Source: Microvirga massiliensis (lineage in GTDB: Bacteria > Pseudomonadota > Alphaproteobacteria > Rhizobiales > Beijerinckiaceae). Taken from it: a DNA stretch of 59,541 nt. Positions 27,424 to 37,006 of this stretch are shown piece by piece. The notes below the pieces were generated by a model. The model saw only the letters and a list, made by a program, of their open reading frames with translations, was not told the DNA's origin and made no database searches. Made by a program: the position numbers and the translations under genes. Positions within the stretch are counted from its first letter, which is position 1. The number at the start of each line of letters is the position of its first letter. The stretch lies in the NCBI RefSeq assembly GCF_001006805.1, contig NZ_LN811361.1:215592-275132 (forward strand), in the 5' to 3' direction.

Positions 27424-28536
27424 CTACCCTGCCAGTGCCCGCGCCAGCTCCGCAGCCACCCGATCGACATGCCAAGCCTCCATTTTGGGATGAAGGGGAA
27501 GCGTTAACTCCCGCCGCGCGAACTCCTCCGTCTGCGACAGTCGTGGAGACGAACAGCGGTCCCGATAAAATGAAAGGCTGTGAACTGGGGGATAGTGGAT
27601 CGTCGTTTGAATTTCCGCATCGCGCAGCTTGCCCATAATCTGTGCCCGGTCGGCACTGGACGGGAGGATGACCGGCATGATGTGGTAGGCTGCGTCGCGC
27701 GGAACTTGGAAAGGTACTAGAACATTCGGGCAATCTTCGCTCAGTCGTCGATGGTAGCGCCTGGTCAGTTCCTGCCGCCTGCTGTTCCACCATTCGAGAT
27801 TTTTTAGCTGCACCAGACCGATGGCTGCCCTCAACTCGTCGAGCCGGTAATTGTATCCGAGCATCGTCACATCATATGTGGGCGAGCGGCTAGAGAGTCG
27901 CTCTCGCGTACCGCTCGTCATTCCATGGCCCCGCATTTGCCTGATGCGGGCAAGCACCGCATCATCTGCAGCAAGGACGACGCCCCCTTCCGCCGTCGTC
28001 ATATTCTTGTTGCCATAGAAACTGAATGCTGCGGCGTCGCCGAATGTACCTGCACCATAGACACCTGCAGCATGCGCGGCATCTTCGATCAGCACTAAGC
28101 CTCGGCTCCTCGCGAAATCGCGCCAGGTGTGACGGTCAGCCAAATAGCCTGCATAGTGCATGATTATGATGGCCTTCGTCTTCGTCGTGCACTTCGCGTC
28201 CGCATCGGCGATGGACATGAGAGGAATTTCAAGAGACTCGATATCGATGAAGACCGGTGTGGCACCCGCGTAAAGGACCGAATTGGCAGTTGCAACAAAT
28301 GTCAGAGACGGCACCAGGACTTCGTCTCCAGGTCCGACGCCCAATCCTTCGAGAGCCAGGTGCAACGCGGCGGTGCAAGAATTGACCGCGACCGCGTCGC
28401 TGGTGCCATGATGCCTTGCAAAGGCTTGCTCAAAAGCTCTGACTCGCTCGCCCATCGTGATCCAGCCGCACTCTACAACGTCCGAAAGAGCGGCCTTTTC
28501 CTCGTCGCCGAGGATTGGTTCAGACACCAGCAACAT
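27424..28536 (-). CDS. DegT/DnrJ/EryC1 PLP-dependent sugar aminotransferase
   Basis: This protein of about 370 aa starts at ATG 28536 with AGAGGA upstream. Family features are AFEQAFARHHGTSDAVAVNS, GPGDEVLVPSLTFVATANSV, LIEDAAHAAG, the PLP lysine in FYGNKNMTTAEGG, and GYNYRLDELRAAIG. It would add an amino group to the keto sugar made by the neighbouring dehydratase, most likely at C4. It lies 28 bp before the phosphoglycosyl transferase gene and probably shares its mRNA. Confidence 0.93.
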   Translation of the reverse strand: MLLVSEPILGDEEKAALSDVVECGWITMGERVRAFEQAFARHHGTSDAVAVNSCTAALHLALEGLGVGPGDEVLVPSLTFVATANSVLYAGATPVFIDIESLEIPLMSIADADAKCTTKTKAIIIMHYAGYLADRHTWRDFARSRGLVLIEDAAHAAGVYGAGTFGDAAAFSFYGNKNMTTAEGGVVLAADDAVLARIRQMRGHGMTSGTRERLSSRSPTYDVTMLGYNYRLDELRAAIGLVQLKNLEWWNSRRQELTRRYHRRLSEDCPNVLVPFQVPRDAAYHIMPVILPSSADRAQIMGKLRDAEIQTTIHYPPVHSLSFYRDRCSSPRLSQTEEFARRELTLPLHPKMEAWHVDRVAAELARALAG

Positions 28537-28623
28537 GGAACGATTCCTCTGAGAGCACTCCGGGCCCCGCGATTCCATAAGAAGCGACTCCCAGACTGCG
28601 CTCGCTCAGTTCTGCGAGGGGCG

Positions 28624-29343
28624 CTAAGCGGCTGCCACCACCTCGAATGCGGGCGGTTGGTCGTCCCAGGCGAGCTCTTGCGCGCGCTGGAAGTCCTCGA
28701 CGCGACCTATATCCAGCCAGAGTCCGTTGTGCTTGAACGCGTGCACAGGAACTCCTCTCCCGAGCATGCACAGGATAAGATCATCGAATCCGAACGGGAC
28801 GCTTCGCGGGATGTATTGAAGCACCTCTGGCTCCATACAATATGCGCCCATACTGACGGCGTGAGTGAGAATCGGCTTCTCCTTGAACTGAGTGATCCGC
28901 CCTCCAGATTCCTCTAGAAGGCCGAAGTCCATCTTCGTTGACCTGTTGGAAGTGGCCACGGTTAGCGGCCCGCCGTGTCGGCGATGGCACTGGGCGAACG
29001 CGCTCAGGCTAAGGTCGGTCAGGACATCGCCATTCACGACGAGGAACGTGCTGTCCAACTTGTCACGCAACAGGCTAAGCGGCCCGATCGTTCCTAATGG
29101 TTCCGGCTCTTCCGTGTAGTGAATTACCATATCCCACTGTCGGCCGTCCCCGCAGAAGCTCCTTATGAGATGCCCTAAATACCCTGTTGTGATGTAAACT
29201 TCCCGCGTGTCGTTTCGCCGGAGCCAGTTCAGCAAGAGCTCGAGAACGGGCTTGGATCCGACGGGCATTAACGGCTTAGGCAGCACCATGGTGTAAGGTC
29301 TCAGACGCGTGCCCTTGCCGCCGGATTGAATGATAGCTTTCAT
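28624..29343 (-). CDS. Sugar-1-phosphate nucleotidyltransferase
   Basis: This 239-aa enzyme starts at ATG 29343 after GGAGAGA. The signature GGKGTRLRPYT stands at the N terminus, followed by LPKPLMPVGSKPVLELLL, VVNGDVLTD (metal-binding Asp) and KEKP. It lacks the left-handed helix domain of longer relatives. It would activate a sugar phosphate, plausibly GlcNAc-1-P as PtmE does for the legionaminic pathway. It is the first gene of the minus-strand sugar cluster. Confidence 0.9.
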   Translation of the reverse strand: MKAIIQSGGKGTRLRPYTMVLPKPLMPVGSKPVLELLLNWLRRNDTREVYITTGYLGHLIRSFCGDGRQWDMVIHYTEEPEPLGTIGPLSLLRDKLDSTFLVVNGDVLTDLSLSAFAQCHRRHGGPLTVATSNRSTKMDFGLLEESGGRITQFKEKPILTHAVSMGAYCMEPEVLQYIPRSVPFGFDDLILCMLGRGVPVHAFKHNGLWLDIGRVEDFQRAQELAWDDQPPAFEVVAAA

Positions 29344-30088
29344 TAACTCTCTCCATTCCCAACACAGTGTTGGCAAGCGATTAATAGGCAACTATACTCT
29401 CAGTTGTACGTAGTTTCGGGTCGTGATCGGCATACGCTAGGCAAAAACCCAATTTTTCTTGGATGACATGGCGTCGCATAGCTATCAAGGCACGAGTTTT
29501 CTGTAGTAGTCACAGCCTCCGGCTGACCTAACTTATCCATCGAGTCGCTAATCTATGCGACTCTCCTGCACCCTGTCTCGCCGAATCCGGACCTCCCTCC
29601 AAACGAAGAGATTAGCCAACTCACCTGACACGCTAGCGGGCTTAGGACGTCTCGTGGACGGAAAAAAGTGTGAGTGTGACCAAAACTGAAGAAGCATCTA
29701 TCGTTCTTGTGGTACCCACGAGGTGGTAGATGTATGGTGCCACCTTTACAGCTGAATGCGCGAGTGCAACCGTTCTAGCGGTTTCCATCCGGGACGGTGG
29801 TTCAAGTCTTGCCTGCAAGCACGCGTGATCTCGCGTGAATGCATTCCGCTTTTCTGGACATTATGCCACTATGTAAGGATACGTCTCCGGTTTCGTGTGA
29901 CTGCGCTGGGTTTGGGGCGGCAGAGATCAGAAACAGAGAGGCGAAAGACCTCTGATCTGATCGGAATTGATGGTGAAACCTCGTTAGGCAAAGCAAATAG
30001 CCAAGCCCGAGAAACACAACCGGCCCTGGCGTATCCCTGGGCATGCAGCCCGAGCACCACGCTCTGAACTGATTGGCAGGAGAGAATA
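29344..30088. other. Divergent intergenic region
   Basis: This 745-bp gap separates the minus-strand sugar genes from the plus-strand transport genes, so both promoters should lie here. It is AT-richer than the flanks. I could not pick out a convincing promoter, small gene or hairpin. Confidence 0.45.
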
Positions 30089-30904
30089 TTGCTGGTGGAG
30101 TTCTTTGGTTTGCCTGGTGCCGGCAAGTCGAGCATGTCTCGCCATGTCGCGGAGATGCTTCTGCGTCGCGGCGTGGCCGTTGACGAGATTACCTATGATG
30201 TCGACCATGGACACCGCAGACCGGTGCGAGCGGCCTTGAAGGCCGCTCGCATATTGCAATATGCCAGTGCGAATCCGAGAAAGACACTCGTCTTCGGTAC
30301 CGGGATATTCGCTACGCGGCAGGCGACGTTTTCTGACTTCGCGAGATCAGCTCTCAATTGGATCTACATCGCATCCCTTGCCGCACACAGCCGGTCCGTT
30401 CCCAGGACTGTCCTACTGGACCAGGGTATTGCTCAGGCCCTCTGGTCAATTGGCTTTGCGGCGCGTCGGGAGAGGTGGTTGAGCCTGCTCGACAAGAGTA
30501 TGGATGAGGTAATCGGGCCAGACTTGGTGGTCCATGTTTGCGCTAATCCTCAGACCATCAGACTTCGTCTGGCTCAACGAGTTCCTCAGGTAAGCCGGTT
30601 GGAGCGCGTTCTCGGCATGGACGATGAGCCTCTGCGGCGCGCAGAGGCGCATTTCAGGGCCGTCGTTCGGACCCTTAGCACTCATGGAATTTCGGCCATC
30701 GAGGTCACCAATGACAGCCCCGAAGAGAGGGCTTGGGGTGCCGAGCGCATTGCGACACTCATTGCTTCCATGCTGAACGACCGAAGAGCCGAATCGGACA
30801 CACGATTGCGGGCCGAGTCGTCGTGCGCGGCTCGCGGTAATCCGGCAGCGCAAGATAGCCCCACTCGGTTCGCCGATCGACCGGCACGAGGTCGAGTGAC
30901 GTGA
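30089..30904 (+). CDS. P-loop kinase-like protein
   Basis: This is a 271-aa protein with a TTG start preceded by CAGGAGAG at a 6-nt spacing. Walker A is GLPGAGKSS (residues 7-15). TVLLDQG may be the Walker B strand, followed by DLVVHVCANPQTIRLRLAQR, which resembles the lid and base-binding strand of nucleoside or adenylylsulfate kinases. It lies 49 bp upstream of the flippase gene in the same direction. Substrate unknown; a role in modifying a sugar or lipid intermediate is a guess. The last 40 residues look disordered. Confidence 0.75.
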   Translation: MLVEFFGLPGAGKSSMSRHVAEMLLRRGVAVDEITYDVDHGHRRPVRAALKAARILQYASANPRKTLVFGTGIFATRQATFSDFARSALNWIYIASLAAHSRSVPRTVLLDQGIAQALWSIGFAARRERWLSLLDKSMDEVIGPDLVVHVCANPQTIRLRLAQRVPQVSRLERVLGMDDEPLRRAEAHFRAVVRTLSTHGISAIEVTNDSPEERAWGAERIATLIASMLNDRRAESDTRLRAESSCAARGNPAAQDSPTRFADRPARGRVT

Positions 30905-30953
30905 CCGGCAGAGCAGAAGTGAGAGGGACGACAGTGGCTCCTTCGACAGGGCG

Positions 30954-32462
30954 ATGCAGCTGGGGGCGCATGTGACAGCAAATCATGGGCTGACAGAGCG
31001 GGCAGTGGCGGGCGTCCTTTGGACATCGTTGGCTATGGGAGCCCAGGCCGTCCTGCAACTTGTCGCGCTCGTTGTAATGGCGCGGCTGCTCTCACCGAGC
31101 GAGTTTGGCGTGTTTTCTGCGGTATTAGTCGTAATTGGGTTCAGCACAATTTTTTCGCAGCTTGGCGTCGGTCCAGCCCTCGTCCAGCGGCCGGTCCTGG
31201 AAGAGCGTCATCTTCGAGTCGGCTTTACTTTGTCACTGCTTTTTAGTCTTGGACTGGTAACCACGGTTTGGGTGGGAGCCCCTGCTATCGCGCGCTTCTT
31301 CGCCATTCCCGAGATGATCAAGGTTCTTCGGCTGGCCTGCCTGGTGTTTGCTTGCCAGGGCTGCTCAGCTGTTGCGGAGGCATTGGCTCAGCGGCAGCTC
31401 CGATTTCGCTGGCTTGCAGGCGTTGATTCAGGCGCGTTTGCTGCCGGTTTCATCGCAGTTGGTCCGGTACTGGCTTGGTTCGGGTTCGGGATCTGGGCCC
31501 TGGTAGGTGCGTATCTGATTCAACACTTCGTCCGAATGATTTGGTTGCTGGCGGCGCTAGCTCACCCAAAACGGTTACTGCTCGAAGGGCAGACAATCCG
31601 CGAACTCCTCTATTTCGGGGGCGGCTTTACGCTGGCTCGCATCGGCAACTACTTGGCAGGGCAAGGCGATAATCTGGTGGTTGGGCGCTGCCTGGGCCCT
31701 CAGTTACTGGGATTGTATGCTCACTCGCATCAACTCATGACCGCACCGGCGGTGCTCGTGGGTCAGGTTCTCGATCGCGTACTGTTTCCAACGATGGCGC
31801 TGGTGCAGCTCGAGCCTGCTCGACTGGCTCGTGCCTATCGCAGCGGCACTGCAATCTGCACTCTGGTGATTCTTCCGACCAGCGTCGTTCTGGCAATAGT
31901 TGCCCCGGAACTCGTGCTCGTTCTTCTTGGGCCGGCATGGGTGGGTGCCGTGATTCCGTTCCAAGTTCTCACCCTGGGGATGTTGTTCCGTGCAAGTTAC
32001 AAGCTGAGCGACTCGGTGGCTCGGGCGACGGGGGCAGTCTACCGACGAGCATGGCGGCAAGCCATATTCGCGCTTGCTGTCATTGGCGGTGCATTCGTTG
32101 GCCAGCATTGGGGACTGGGAGGAGTAGCAATCGGGGTGCTTGCTGCGATTACCCTCAACTTTGTCCTGATGACGGAGCTCAGTCTTCGTTTGACGGGAAT
32201 GAGTTGGTCCGATTTCGGTGCGGCACACTTGCCAGGGATTGCGCTCTCTCTGACGCTCGGCGTTCTAACGTGGGTGCTTGTAGGGTGGTTACGGTCGCTT
32301 CAAGTAGCGCCGTTCGGACTGCTGATAGAGGTTGCCTTCTTTGTAAGCGGGGCGGGCCTGGCGCTGTGTTGGACTCTCCCGCCGCTTTTCCTGGGACAAG
32401 ACGCCCGGTCACTACTGCGAATGTTGTTCACCTTCGTACCTCAGCGAGTTCAGCGGCTCTAG
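30954..32462 (+). CDS. Wzx-type polysaccharide flippase (MOP superfamily)
   Basis: This 502-aa polytopic protein shows some 12-14 hydrophobic segments. The N-terminal LLSPSEFGVFSAVLVVIGFS and the GGFTLARIGNYLAGQGDNLVVGRCLG segment are typical of the WzxC/ExoT type. It moves lipid-linked repeat units across the inner membrane. The ATG at 30954 follows ACAGGG; a GTG seven codons in is an alternative. It fits between the initiating transferase and the Wzy-like polymerase of the same locus. Confidence 0.92.
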   Translation: MQLGAHVTANHGLTERAVAGVLWTSLAMGAQAVLQLVALVVMARLLSPSEFGVFSAVLVVIGFSTIFSQLGVGPALVQRPVLEERHLRVGFTLSLLFSLGLVTTVWVGAPAIARFFAIPEMIKVLRLACLVFACQGCSAVAEALAQRQLRFRWLAGVDSGAFAAGFIAVGPVLAWFGFGIWALVGAYLIQHFVRMIWLLAALAHPKRLLLEGQTIRELLYFGGGFTLARIGNYLAGQGDNLVVGRCLGPQLLGLYAHSHQLMTAPAVLVGQVLDRVLFPTMALVQLEPARLARAYRSGTAICTLVILPTSVVLAIVAPELVLVLLGPAWVGAVIPFQVLTLGMLFRASYKLSDSVARATGAVYRRAWRQAIFALAVIGGAFVGQHWGLGGVAIGVLAAITLNFVLMTELSLRLTGMSWSDFGAAHLPGIALSLTLGVLTWVLVGWLRSLQVAPFGLLIEVAFFVSGAGLALCWTLPPLFLGQDARSLLRMLFTFVPQRVQRL

Positions 32463-32479
32463 AATACGGGAGGCAGGCC

Positions 32480-34045
32480 GTGCTCCAGATGAAACAGCAG
32501 CTCGGGGAGCTTCCCACTGCTCCGCAGGGTCTCAGTGTGGTGAGAGCTCTCTTCACGGGACTGCATGAGGCAGGCATTACCTACTGCCACTGGAAGAGCA
32601 ACGAGCATCTGGAAGCTGCTGTCAACGGACTTACAGACCTGGACATCTTAATCGATCGACACCGCAGCGAGGACCTGCAGCGTGTTTTGGCCGAATGTGG
32701 CTTTAAGCGCTTCATTGCCCCGCCGCTCCGGGCCTATCCAGCCATAGAGGATTATCTTGCGCTCGATCCTTCCAGCGGGCGGCTCGTCCATCTCCACCTC
32801 CATTACCAACTCACGCTCGGGGAGCGATACTTAAAGGGCTATCGTCTGCCATGGGAGGCTCGACTGCTCGCAACTAGGCGATTTGACCCTGAGTTCGGAA
32901 TCTATACCGCCGACCCGGCGCTCGAGTTGGTGCTGCTCCTCGTCCGTGCTGCCTTCAAGATCCGCGGGCGCGATCACCTCCGCGCTTGGTCACGGAGCTA
33001 TAGCCGAGAGGCAGCAGGCGATTTCAGCCAAGAACTCGCTTGGCTGCGACGCCAAGTAGACGACCGAACTGCCCAGGAGACCGCTCGCAGTCTCCTGGGC
33101 GATGCCTCTGTAGAGCCGCTTCGCCAGGCTCTCGCGACGCCGTTAGACTTAATGCCTATGGCCAATTTCGCGGCGACAATCCGCCCGGCGCTGCGACGGC
33201 ACCGGACATATGGCCGTCAGGAAGCTTGGCTCCGTGCCTGGTTACGAGAATTTCACTGTGTTGCCGATGCGATCAACCGGCGCTATCTGCATCGCGCGAC
33301 TCCGCTCCGGCGCATTTCACCTCGTGGCGGAACAGTTATCGTCCTCCTCGGGTCAGATGGATCGGGCAAGTCGACACTTGCCCGAACACTCGTGGCTTGG
33401 CTTGGCGTCAAGCTTGATGTCGTTCCGATCTACTTGGGCAGCGGCGACGGTCCGAGTGCTATCTATCGATTGCCAATGAGGATAGCTCATCGCCTCTTGC
33501 GTCCCCTATTCGGCCCAAGGCAGCCGGCGCACAGCCGCGCCGAGGGCGACCGCGTCATTTCCGCATCCGGCCAAGGGGATCTCTGGACCAGGATTCGTGC
33601 CGCAGCACTCGTGCCGTGGGCACTTGCGCTCAGTTGCGAAAAGCTCGGAAAGCTCCGACGGATTACCCGGGCCCGCAATCGTGGCATGATCATTGTCTGC
33701 GACCGCTTCCCACAAGACGAATTCCCCGGCTTCAATGACGGCCCGCTCCTCGCACATTGGCTCGATCACCCGTGGTCAATCTGCAGGTCACTGGCGGCCT
33801 GGGAAAAGCGTCCGTATGCTGAAGCGGCGCTGGATCCTCCCGATCTGGTGATCAAGCTCTCAGTCACGCCGGTAGTCGCCCAGGCGCGTCGGCCCGAGAT
33901 GGACCTCGAAGAGCTATATCGGCGCGTTAGCACGGTGCATCGCCTGAAGTTCCCGCCTTCGACGCGCGTGGTCGAACTCAGCGCGGACGAGCCTGTCGAT
34001 ATTGTCGAACGAAACGCAAAGAAGATCGTCTGGGGTCACCTATAA
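32480..34045 (+). CDS. Nucleotidyltransferase-like / thymidylate kinase-like fusion protein
   Basis: This is a 521-aa protein. The GTG at 32480 follows GGGAGG with a 7-nt spacer; ATG three codons later is possible. The frame upstream of that reads the antisense phase of the flippase gene and is not coding. Residues 25-75 have HWKSNEHLEAAVNGLTDLDILID, like a nucleotidyltransferase-fold active site with the D-x-D pair. Residues about 290-521 form a thymidylate kinase-like domain with GSDGSGKSTLA and IIVCDRFPQDEF. It may transfer phosphate or nucleotide to a sugar or lipid. Such fusions occur in polysaccharide loci but their reaction is not known to me. Confidence 0.8.
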   Translation: MLQMKQQLGELPTAPQGLSVVRALFTGLHEAGITYCHWKSNEHLEAAVNGLTDLDILIDRHRSEDLQRVLAECGFKRFIAPPLRAYPAIEDYLALDPSSGRLVHLHLHYQLTLGERYLKGYRLPWEARLLATRRFDPEFGIYTADPALELVLLLVRAAFKIRGRDHLRAWSRSYSREAAGDFSQELAWLRRQVDDRTAQETARSLLGDASVEPLRQALATPLDLMPMANFAATIRPALRRHRTYGRQEAWLRAWLREFHCVADAINRRYLHRATPLRRISPRGGTVIVLLGSDGSGKSTLARTLVAWLGVKLDVVPIYLGSGDGPSAIYRLPMRIAHRLLRPLFGPRQPAHSRAEGDRVISASGQGDLWTRIRAAALVPWALALSCEKLGKLRRITRARNRGMIIVCDRFPQDEFPGFNDGPLLAHWLDHPWSICRSLAAWEKRPYAEAALDPPDLVIKLSVTPVVAQARRPEMDLEELYRRVSTVHRLKFPPSTRVVELSADEPVDIVERNAKKIVWGHL

Positions 34046-34140
34046 TTCCAGATATTCTCAACGATTGCATTGCGCCTGGGCAGTTGCACGACAGGCCAAG
34101 CCCGCCGTCACAACGGCTGGCGGGAGGGCAGCTGGTACTA

Positions 34141-34241
34141 GCGCATCATGCGGAAAAGTGGACCCACTTTTCCGCATGATGCGCTGCTAAAGAACCAAAG
34201 CATCGGACCCAAAAGCGGAATCCATATCTGGGTCCAATGCT
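34141..34241. repeat. Intergenic palindromic repeat, family R1 (copy B)
   Basis: A perfect 21-bp inverted repeat (34141-34161 and 34164-34184, 2-nt loop, starting GCGCATCATGCGG) is followed by a second dyad, AGCATCGGACCC (34199-34210) against GGGTCCAATGCT (34230-34241). The same double structure, partly decayed, lies at 11-130. It sits in the 482-bp gap after the kinase fusion gene and may act as a transcription stop. The rest of 34046-34527 shows nothing else. Confidence 0.8.
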
Positions 34242-34527
34242 ATAGGGCATCCAGCGCCAAGGCGTCCTTTTTGAAGACGGATTGCAGGTCGTTGAACGCT
34301 TAACGTGGCGAATGTTCACGCGGGCCGGCGCCTCGGGTACGAGCACGGATAATGCGCCGCTAGCCCATTCTTCTTCCAACGCATGAAACGGACCAGATTT
34401 ACGAACCGAGGCTATTATTCACAACGATAATGATATCGATCCAGGTCCGTAAAAGTCTCGAAGCTCGCAGCATTCAGGGCCCACATGCATTCAAGGTGCA
34501 CATGAAGCCTCACTCGAACTGACAGGC

Positions 34528-34758
34528 TTATTGTAAGAAGCGATCGAGATTGATCGAAAATGCTACCGCTCCTGATTGGTCGGCGACATCGAGCCGCCAT
34601 CCTCTCCACTCTGTTGAAGTCGACGGGTTATCCCTACGGAGTTCCTCGATAGCCTTCAACACCTCGGCCAACGTCTCGGCCAAACTCCCGACCTCCAGGC
34701 CATCTTTGTCCGGGATCACATCGTGCGCCCCCACTAGATGAAAGTAAAACCGCGCCAT
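34528..34758 (-). CDS. DUF6894-type small protein
   Basis: This 76-aa protein starts at ATG 34758 with AGAGGT upstream. MARFYFHLVGAHDVIPDKDGLEVGSL followed by a helix with AEVLKAIEELRRD is the pattern of the small DUF6894 proteins that are very frequent in Hyphomicrobiales. The function of the family is unknown. Confidence 0.8.
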   Translation of the reverse strand: MARFYFHLVGAHDVIPDKDGLEVGSLAETLAEVLKAIEELRRDNPSTSTEWRGWRLDVADQSGAVAFSINLDRFLQ

Positions 34759-35651
34759 GGGAGACCTCTGGCATCCAGCGATGGGCGGACGGAAAGTGCA
34801 AAACGTGCTCGTGTACTGAGTACTGATAATTCCTGATGTCGCAACTGACGCTTTAGTATCACTGCTCGCCGAGGCGCCGAGCATTGCACTCCTAGAATTC
34901 TCGCGAGGAGATCTTCTTGCGACTATAGTTCTCGCCATGTATCTACTCCCTGCTCCCGTACGTCAACGCTGCTTCTGGCATGCAATTCTTGCGTTTCATA
35001 TGCTATGCTGCGGGACGAACGTCTGCAACAAGGGCGCGCAGCCCCACTCCCTGTAGAGGTCAACAAAGGTCTACAGCGAGCGCTCCCACAGGAAAGCATA
35101 CGCAACTTTGTTGAATCACCCAGTTTGCAGATGAAGAAGTCCTAGACTACCCGATTGCTTGACAGGAGAAAAACCTATTTGGTGGTAGTGGCCCTAAAAC
35201 GTTCTATACCAGAATGCGTAGTCTCCCGGGTCTGACAGCGGATCGTGACTTCTCGCCCATATCGCGTCATTCCGGCTTGAATGCAGGCGGCCGCGCTATG
35301 CGTCATCGGGTCAGAAGGCACATCGTACTCCCATGTCGGTAATACCTCGGGAATGAACATCTCCTCGTTTGATATGGTAATAGTGCTCGGTAGATGAAGC
35401 CCGACACTGCTCTGCGGAACTTTCTTGATTACGGTCTGCATCAGGCAGCTAGAAGCGGCTGCACACAAAATGCGGGAGCGGCTTTTCAGAATGCCGCTCC
35501 CGCTTGTCCGCACAAGAATTTGCCAATCTATACTTTGCCATGCGGGTCATACACCCCGGAACGTCCCTCACTACACTAAGTCACAGTGACCGATCATCGG
35601 CGAACTGTCCACACTATCGAGCTGCCGGGGTATACTGAGGGAGGTATATTC
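34759..35651. other. Long intergenic region
   Basis: This gap of about 890 bp precedes the GT4 gene. It carries the hairpin at 35472-35503. A minus-strand frame at 35175-35441 is open but has no ribosome site. No other structure was found. Confidence 0.45.
35472..35503 (-). terminator. Strong hairpin, possible terminator
   Basis: GCGGGAGCGGC pairs perfectly with GCCGCTCCCGC (11 bp, 10-nt loop). On the minus strand it is followed by ATTTTGTG, a weak T-run, so it may end minus-strand transcription. It may also act as a leader structure for the GT4 gene that starts 149 bp downstream on the plus strand. Confidence 0.4.
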
Positions 35652-36794
35652 TTGACACCGCACCTGCTCTGCATTGGAGGGGACGATCATTCTCTCCGAA
35701 TACCATTCTTGCTCGCACTGCGCGACAGGGGTTTCCGTGTGAGCGCTGCCGGTACCGGTGACCATGCGCCATTCGCAAAAGTTGGGCTGGAATACCATCA
35801 CCTCCACTTCGGCCGCTTCTTCAGTCCATTGGCCGACTGGGGCGCATTCAGGGCGATGGCGAAGCTGATTGCCAACCTGCGACCTTCCATTGTTCAATGC
35901 TTCGATACAAAGCCCTATGTATTGGCTCCCCTGTCGGCGAGGGGTATCCCGGATGTGCGCATCGTCAGCACAATCAATGGAATTGGCTTACTTTACTGCC
36001 TGCACTCTCCGCTGGCTCTCAGTTTGCGTCCAATATACGAAGCTCTCCAACGGGCCGCATCACGCTCGACGACCGCCACAGTGTTTCAGAATCATGAAGA
36101 TTTGACCTTCTTCACGAAGCGACGGATGCTCGGCGCAGGCCGCAATCTAATTATTCCGGGCTCTGGCATCGACATTGAGAAGTTCGAGCAATTGGCGGCG
36201 GCCGGTCCTTCGCCGACCGAGCTTCGAAACTCGCTAGGTCTGGGTGACTGCGACGTCGTCATGACCGTCACCCGCATGACGCGCCAAAAGGGAATTCCGA
36301 CGCTTCTTGAAGCAGCCGCCCTGGTACACAAGCGTCGGCCTGATGTGCGCTTTCTCCTTGTAGGACCGCGCGAGAGCGAAGGTCGGTTCGCAGTGACACA
36401 GGCAGAGCTTGATGACCACAAGCCATACGTGATGGCAATCGGTCGACGGTCGGACGTACCGGCATTGCTGGGCATTGCCGATGTGTTTGCGTTTCCAAGC
36501 GAGTATCCGGAGGGAGTACCCCGCGTGCTCCTCGAAGCTGCAGCGGCGGCTCGCCCAATTGTAACGACGAGAATGCCAGGTTGCAGCGACGTCGTCAAAG
36601 ACGGCTGGAATGGCGTTCTCGTCCCACCGCATGCACCCGGAATGTTGGCTGAGAAAATCTTGGAGATGCTTCGCAACCTGGATGCAGCGGCAGTTATGGG
36701 CGCTCGTGCGGCAGAGTTCGTCAAGAAGGAGTTCAACCTTGAGATCACAGTGTCCCGCTATGCAGCTTTATATCAGGAGCTGGTAAAGAGCTGA
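35652..36794 (+). CDS. Family 4 glycosyltransferase
   Basis: This is a 380-aa GT-B enzyme. The TTG at 35652 follows GGGAGG with a 7-nt spacer, and the product then begins MTPHLLCIGGDDHSLRIPFL; the longer frame from 35586 lacks a site. The C-terminal half has VTRMTRQKGIPTLLEAA, FLLVGPRE and the E-x7-E motif EGVPRVLLE in PSEYPEGVPRVLLEAAA. It retains configuration and would add one sugar to the lipid-linked repeat unit on the cytoplasmic face. It is the only classical glycosyltransferase in the locus besides the initiating enzyme. Confidence 0.92.
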   Translation: MTPHLLCIGGDDHSLRIPFLLALRDRGFRVSAAGTGDHAPFAKVGLEYHHLHFGRFFSPLADWGAFRAMAKLIANLRPSIVQCFDTKPYVLAPLSARGIPDVRIVSTINGIGLLYCLHSPLALSLRPIYEALQRAASRSTTATVFQNHEDLTFFTKRRMLGAGRNLIIPGSGIDIEKFEQLAAAGPSPTELRNSLGLGDCDVVMTVTRMTRQKGIPTLLEAAALVHKRRPDVRFLLVGPRESEGRFAVTQAELDDHKPYVMAIGRRSDVPALLGIADVFAFPSEYPEGVPRVLLEAAAAARPIVTTRMPGCSDVVKDGWNGVLVPPHAPGMLAEKILEMLRNLDAAAVMGARAAEFVKKEFNLEITVSRYAALYQELVKS

Positions 36795-37006
36795 CCCGCG
36801 TTAAAGTCGGCGGAGCATGCTCGCCTTGGGGTGGTGCGACAACCCTCGAGGCGCTTCACCGCTGGCAGCCATGCTGGCGCATTCTTGCCCGATGGCGGGC
36901 TTCGATCGAGGGATGTGGCGTCATGTTCACCTTCTGAGAGCCTGCGTCTATATCTGGCTCTTATTCCAGCTCCTACCGGTTGCCCACGTTTACAGGTGCG
37001 TCAAAA

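Noticed and set aside
31937..32479. N-terminal extension of the nucleotidyltransferase/kinase fusion into the flippase gene
   Set aside because: It reads another phase of the flippase coding sequence. GTG 32480 with GGGAGG explains the start.
35175..35513. Open minus-strand frame of 112 codons in the gap before the GT4 gene
   Set aside because: No ribosome site at any start, the beginning overlaps a strong hairpin, and the amino acid make-up is not typical of a folded protein. It could be real but cannot be supported.
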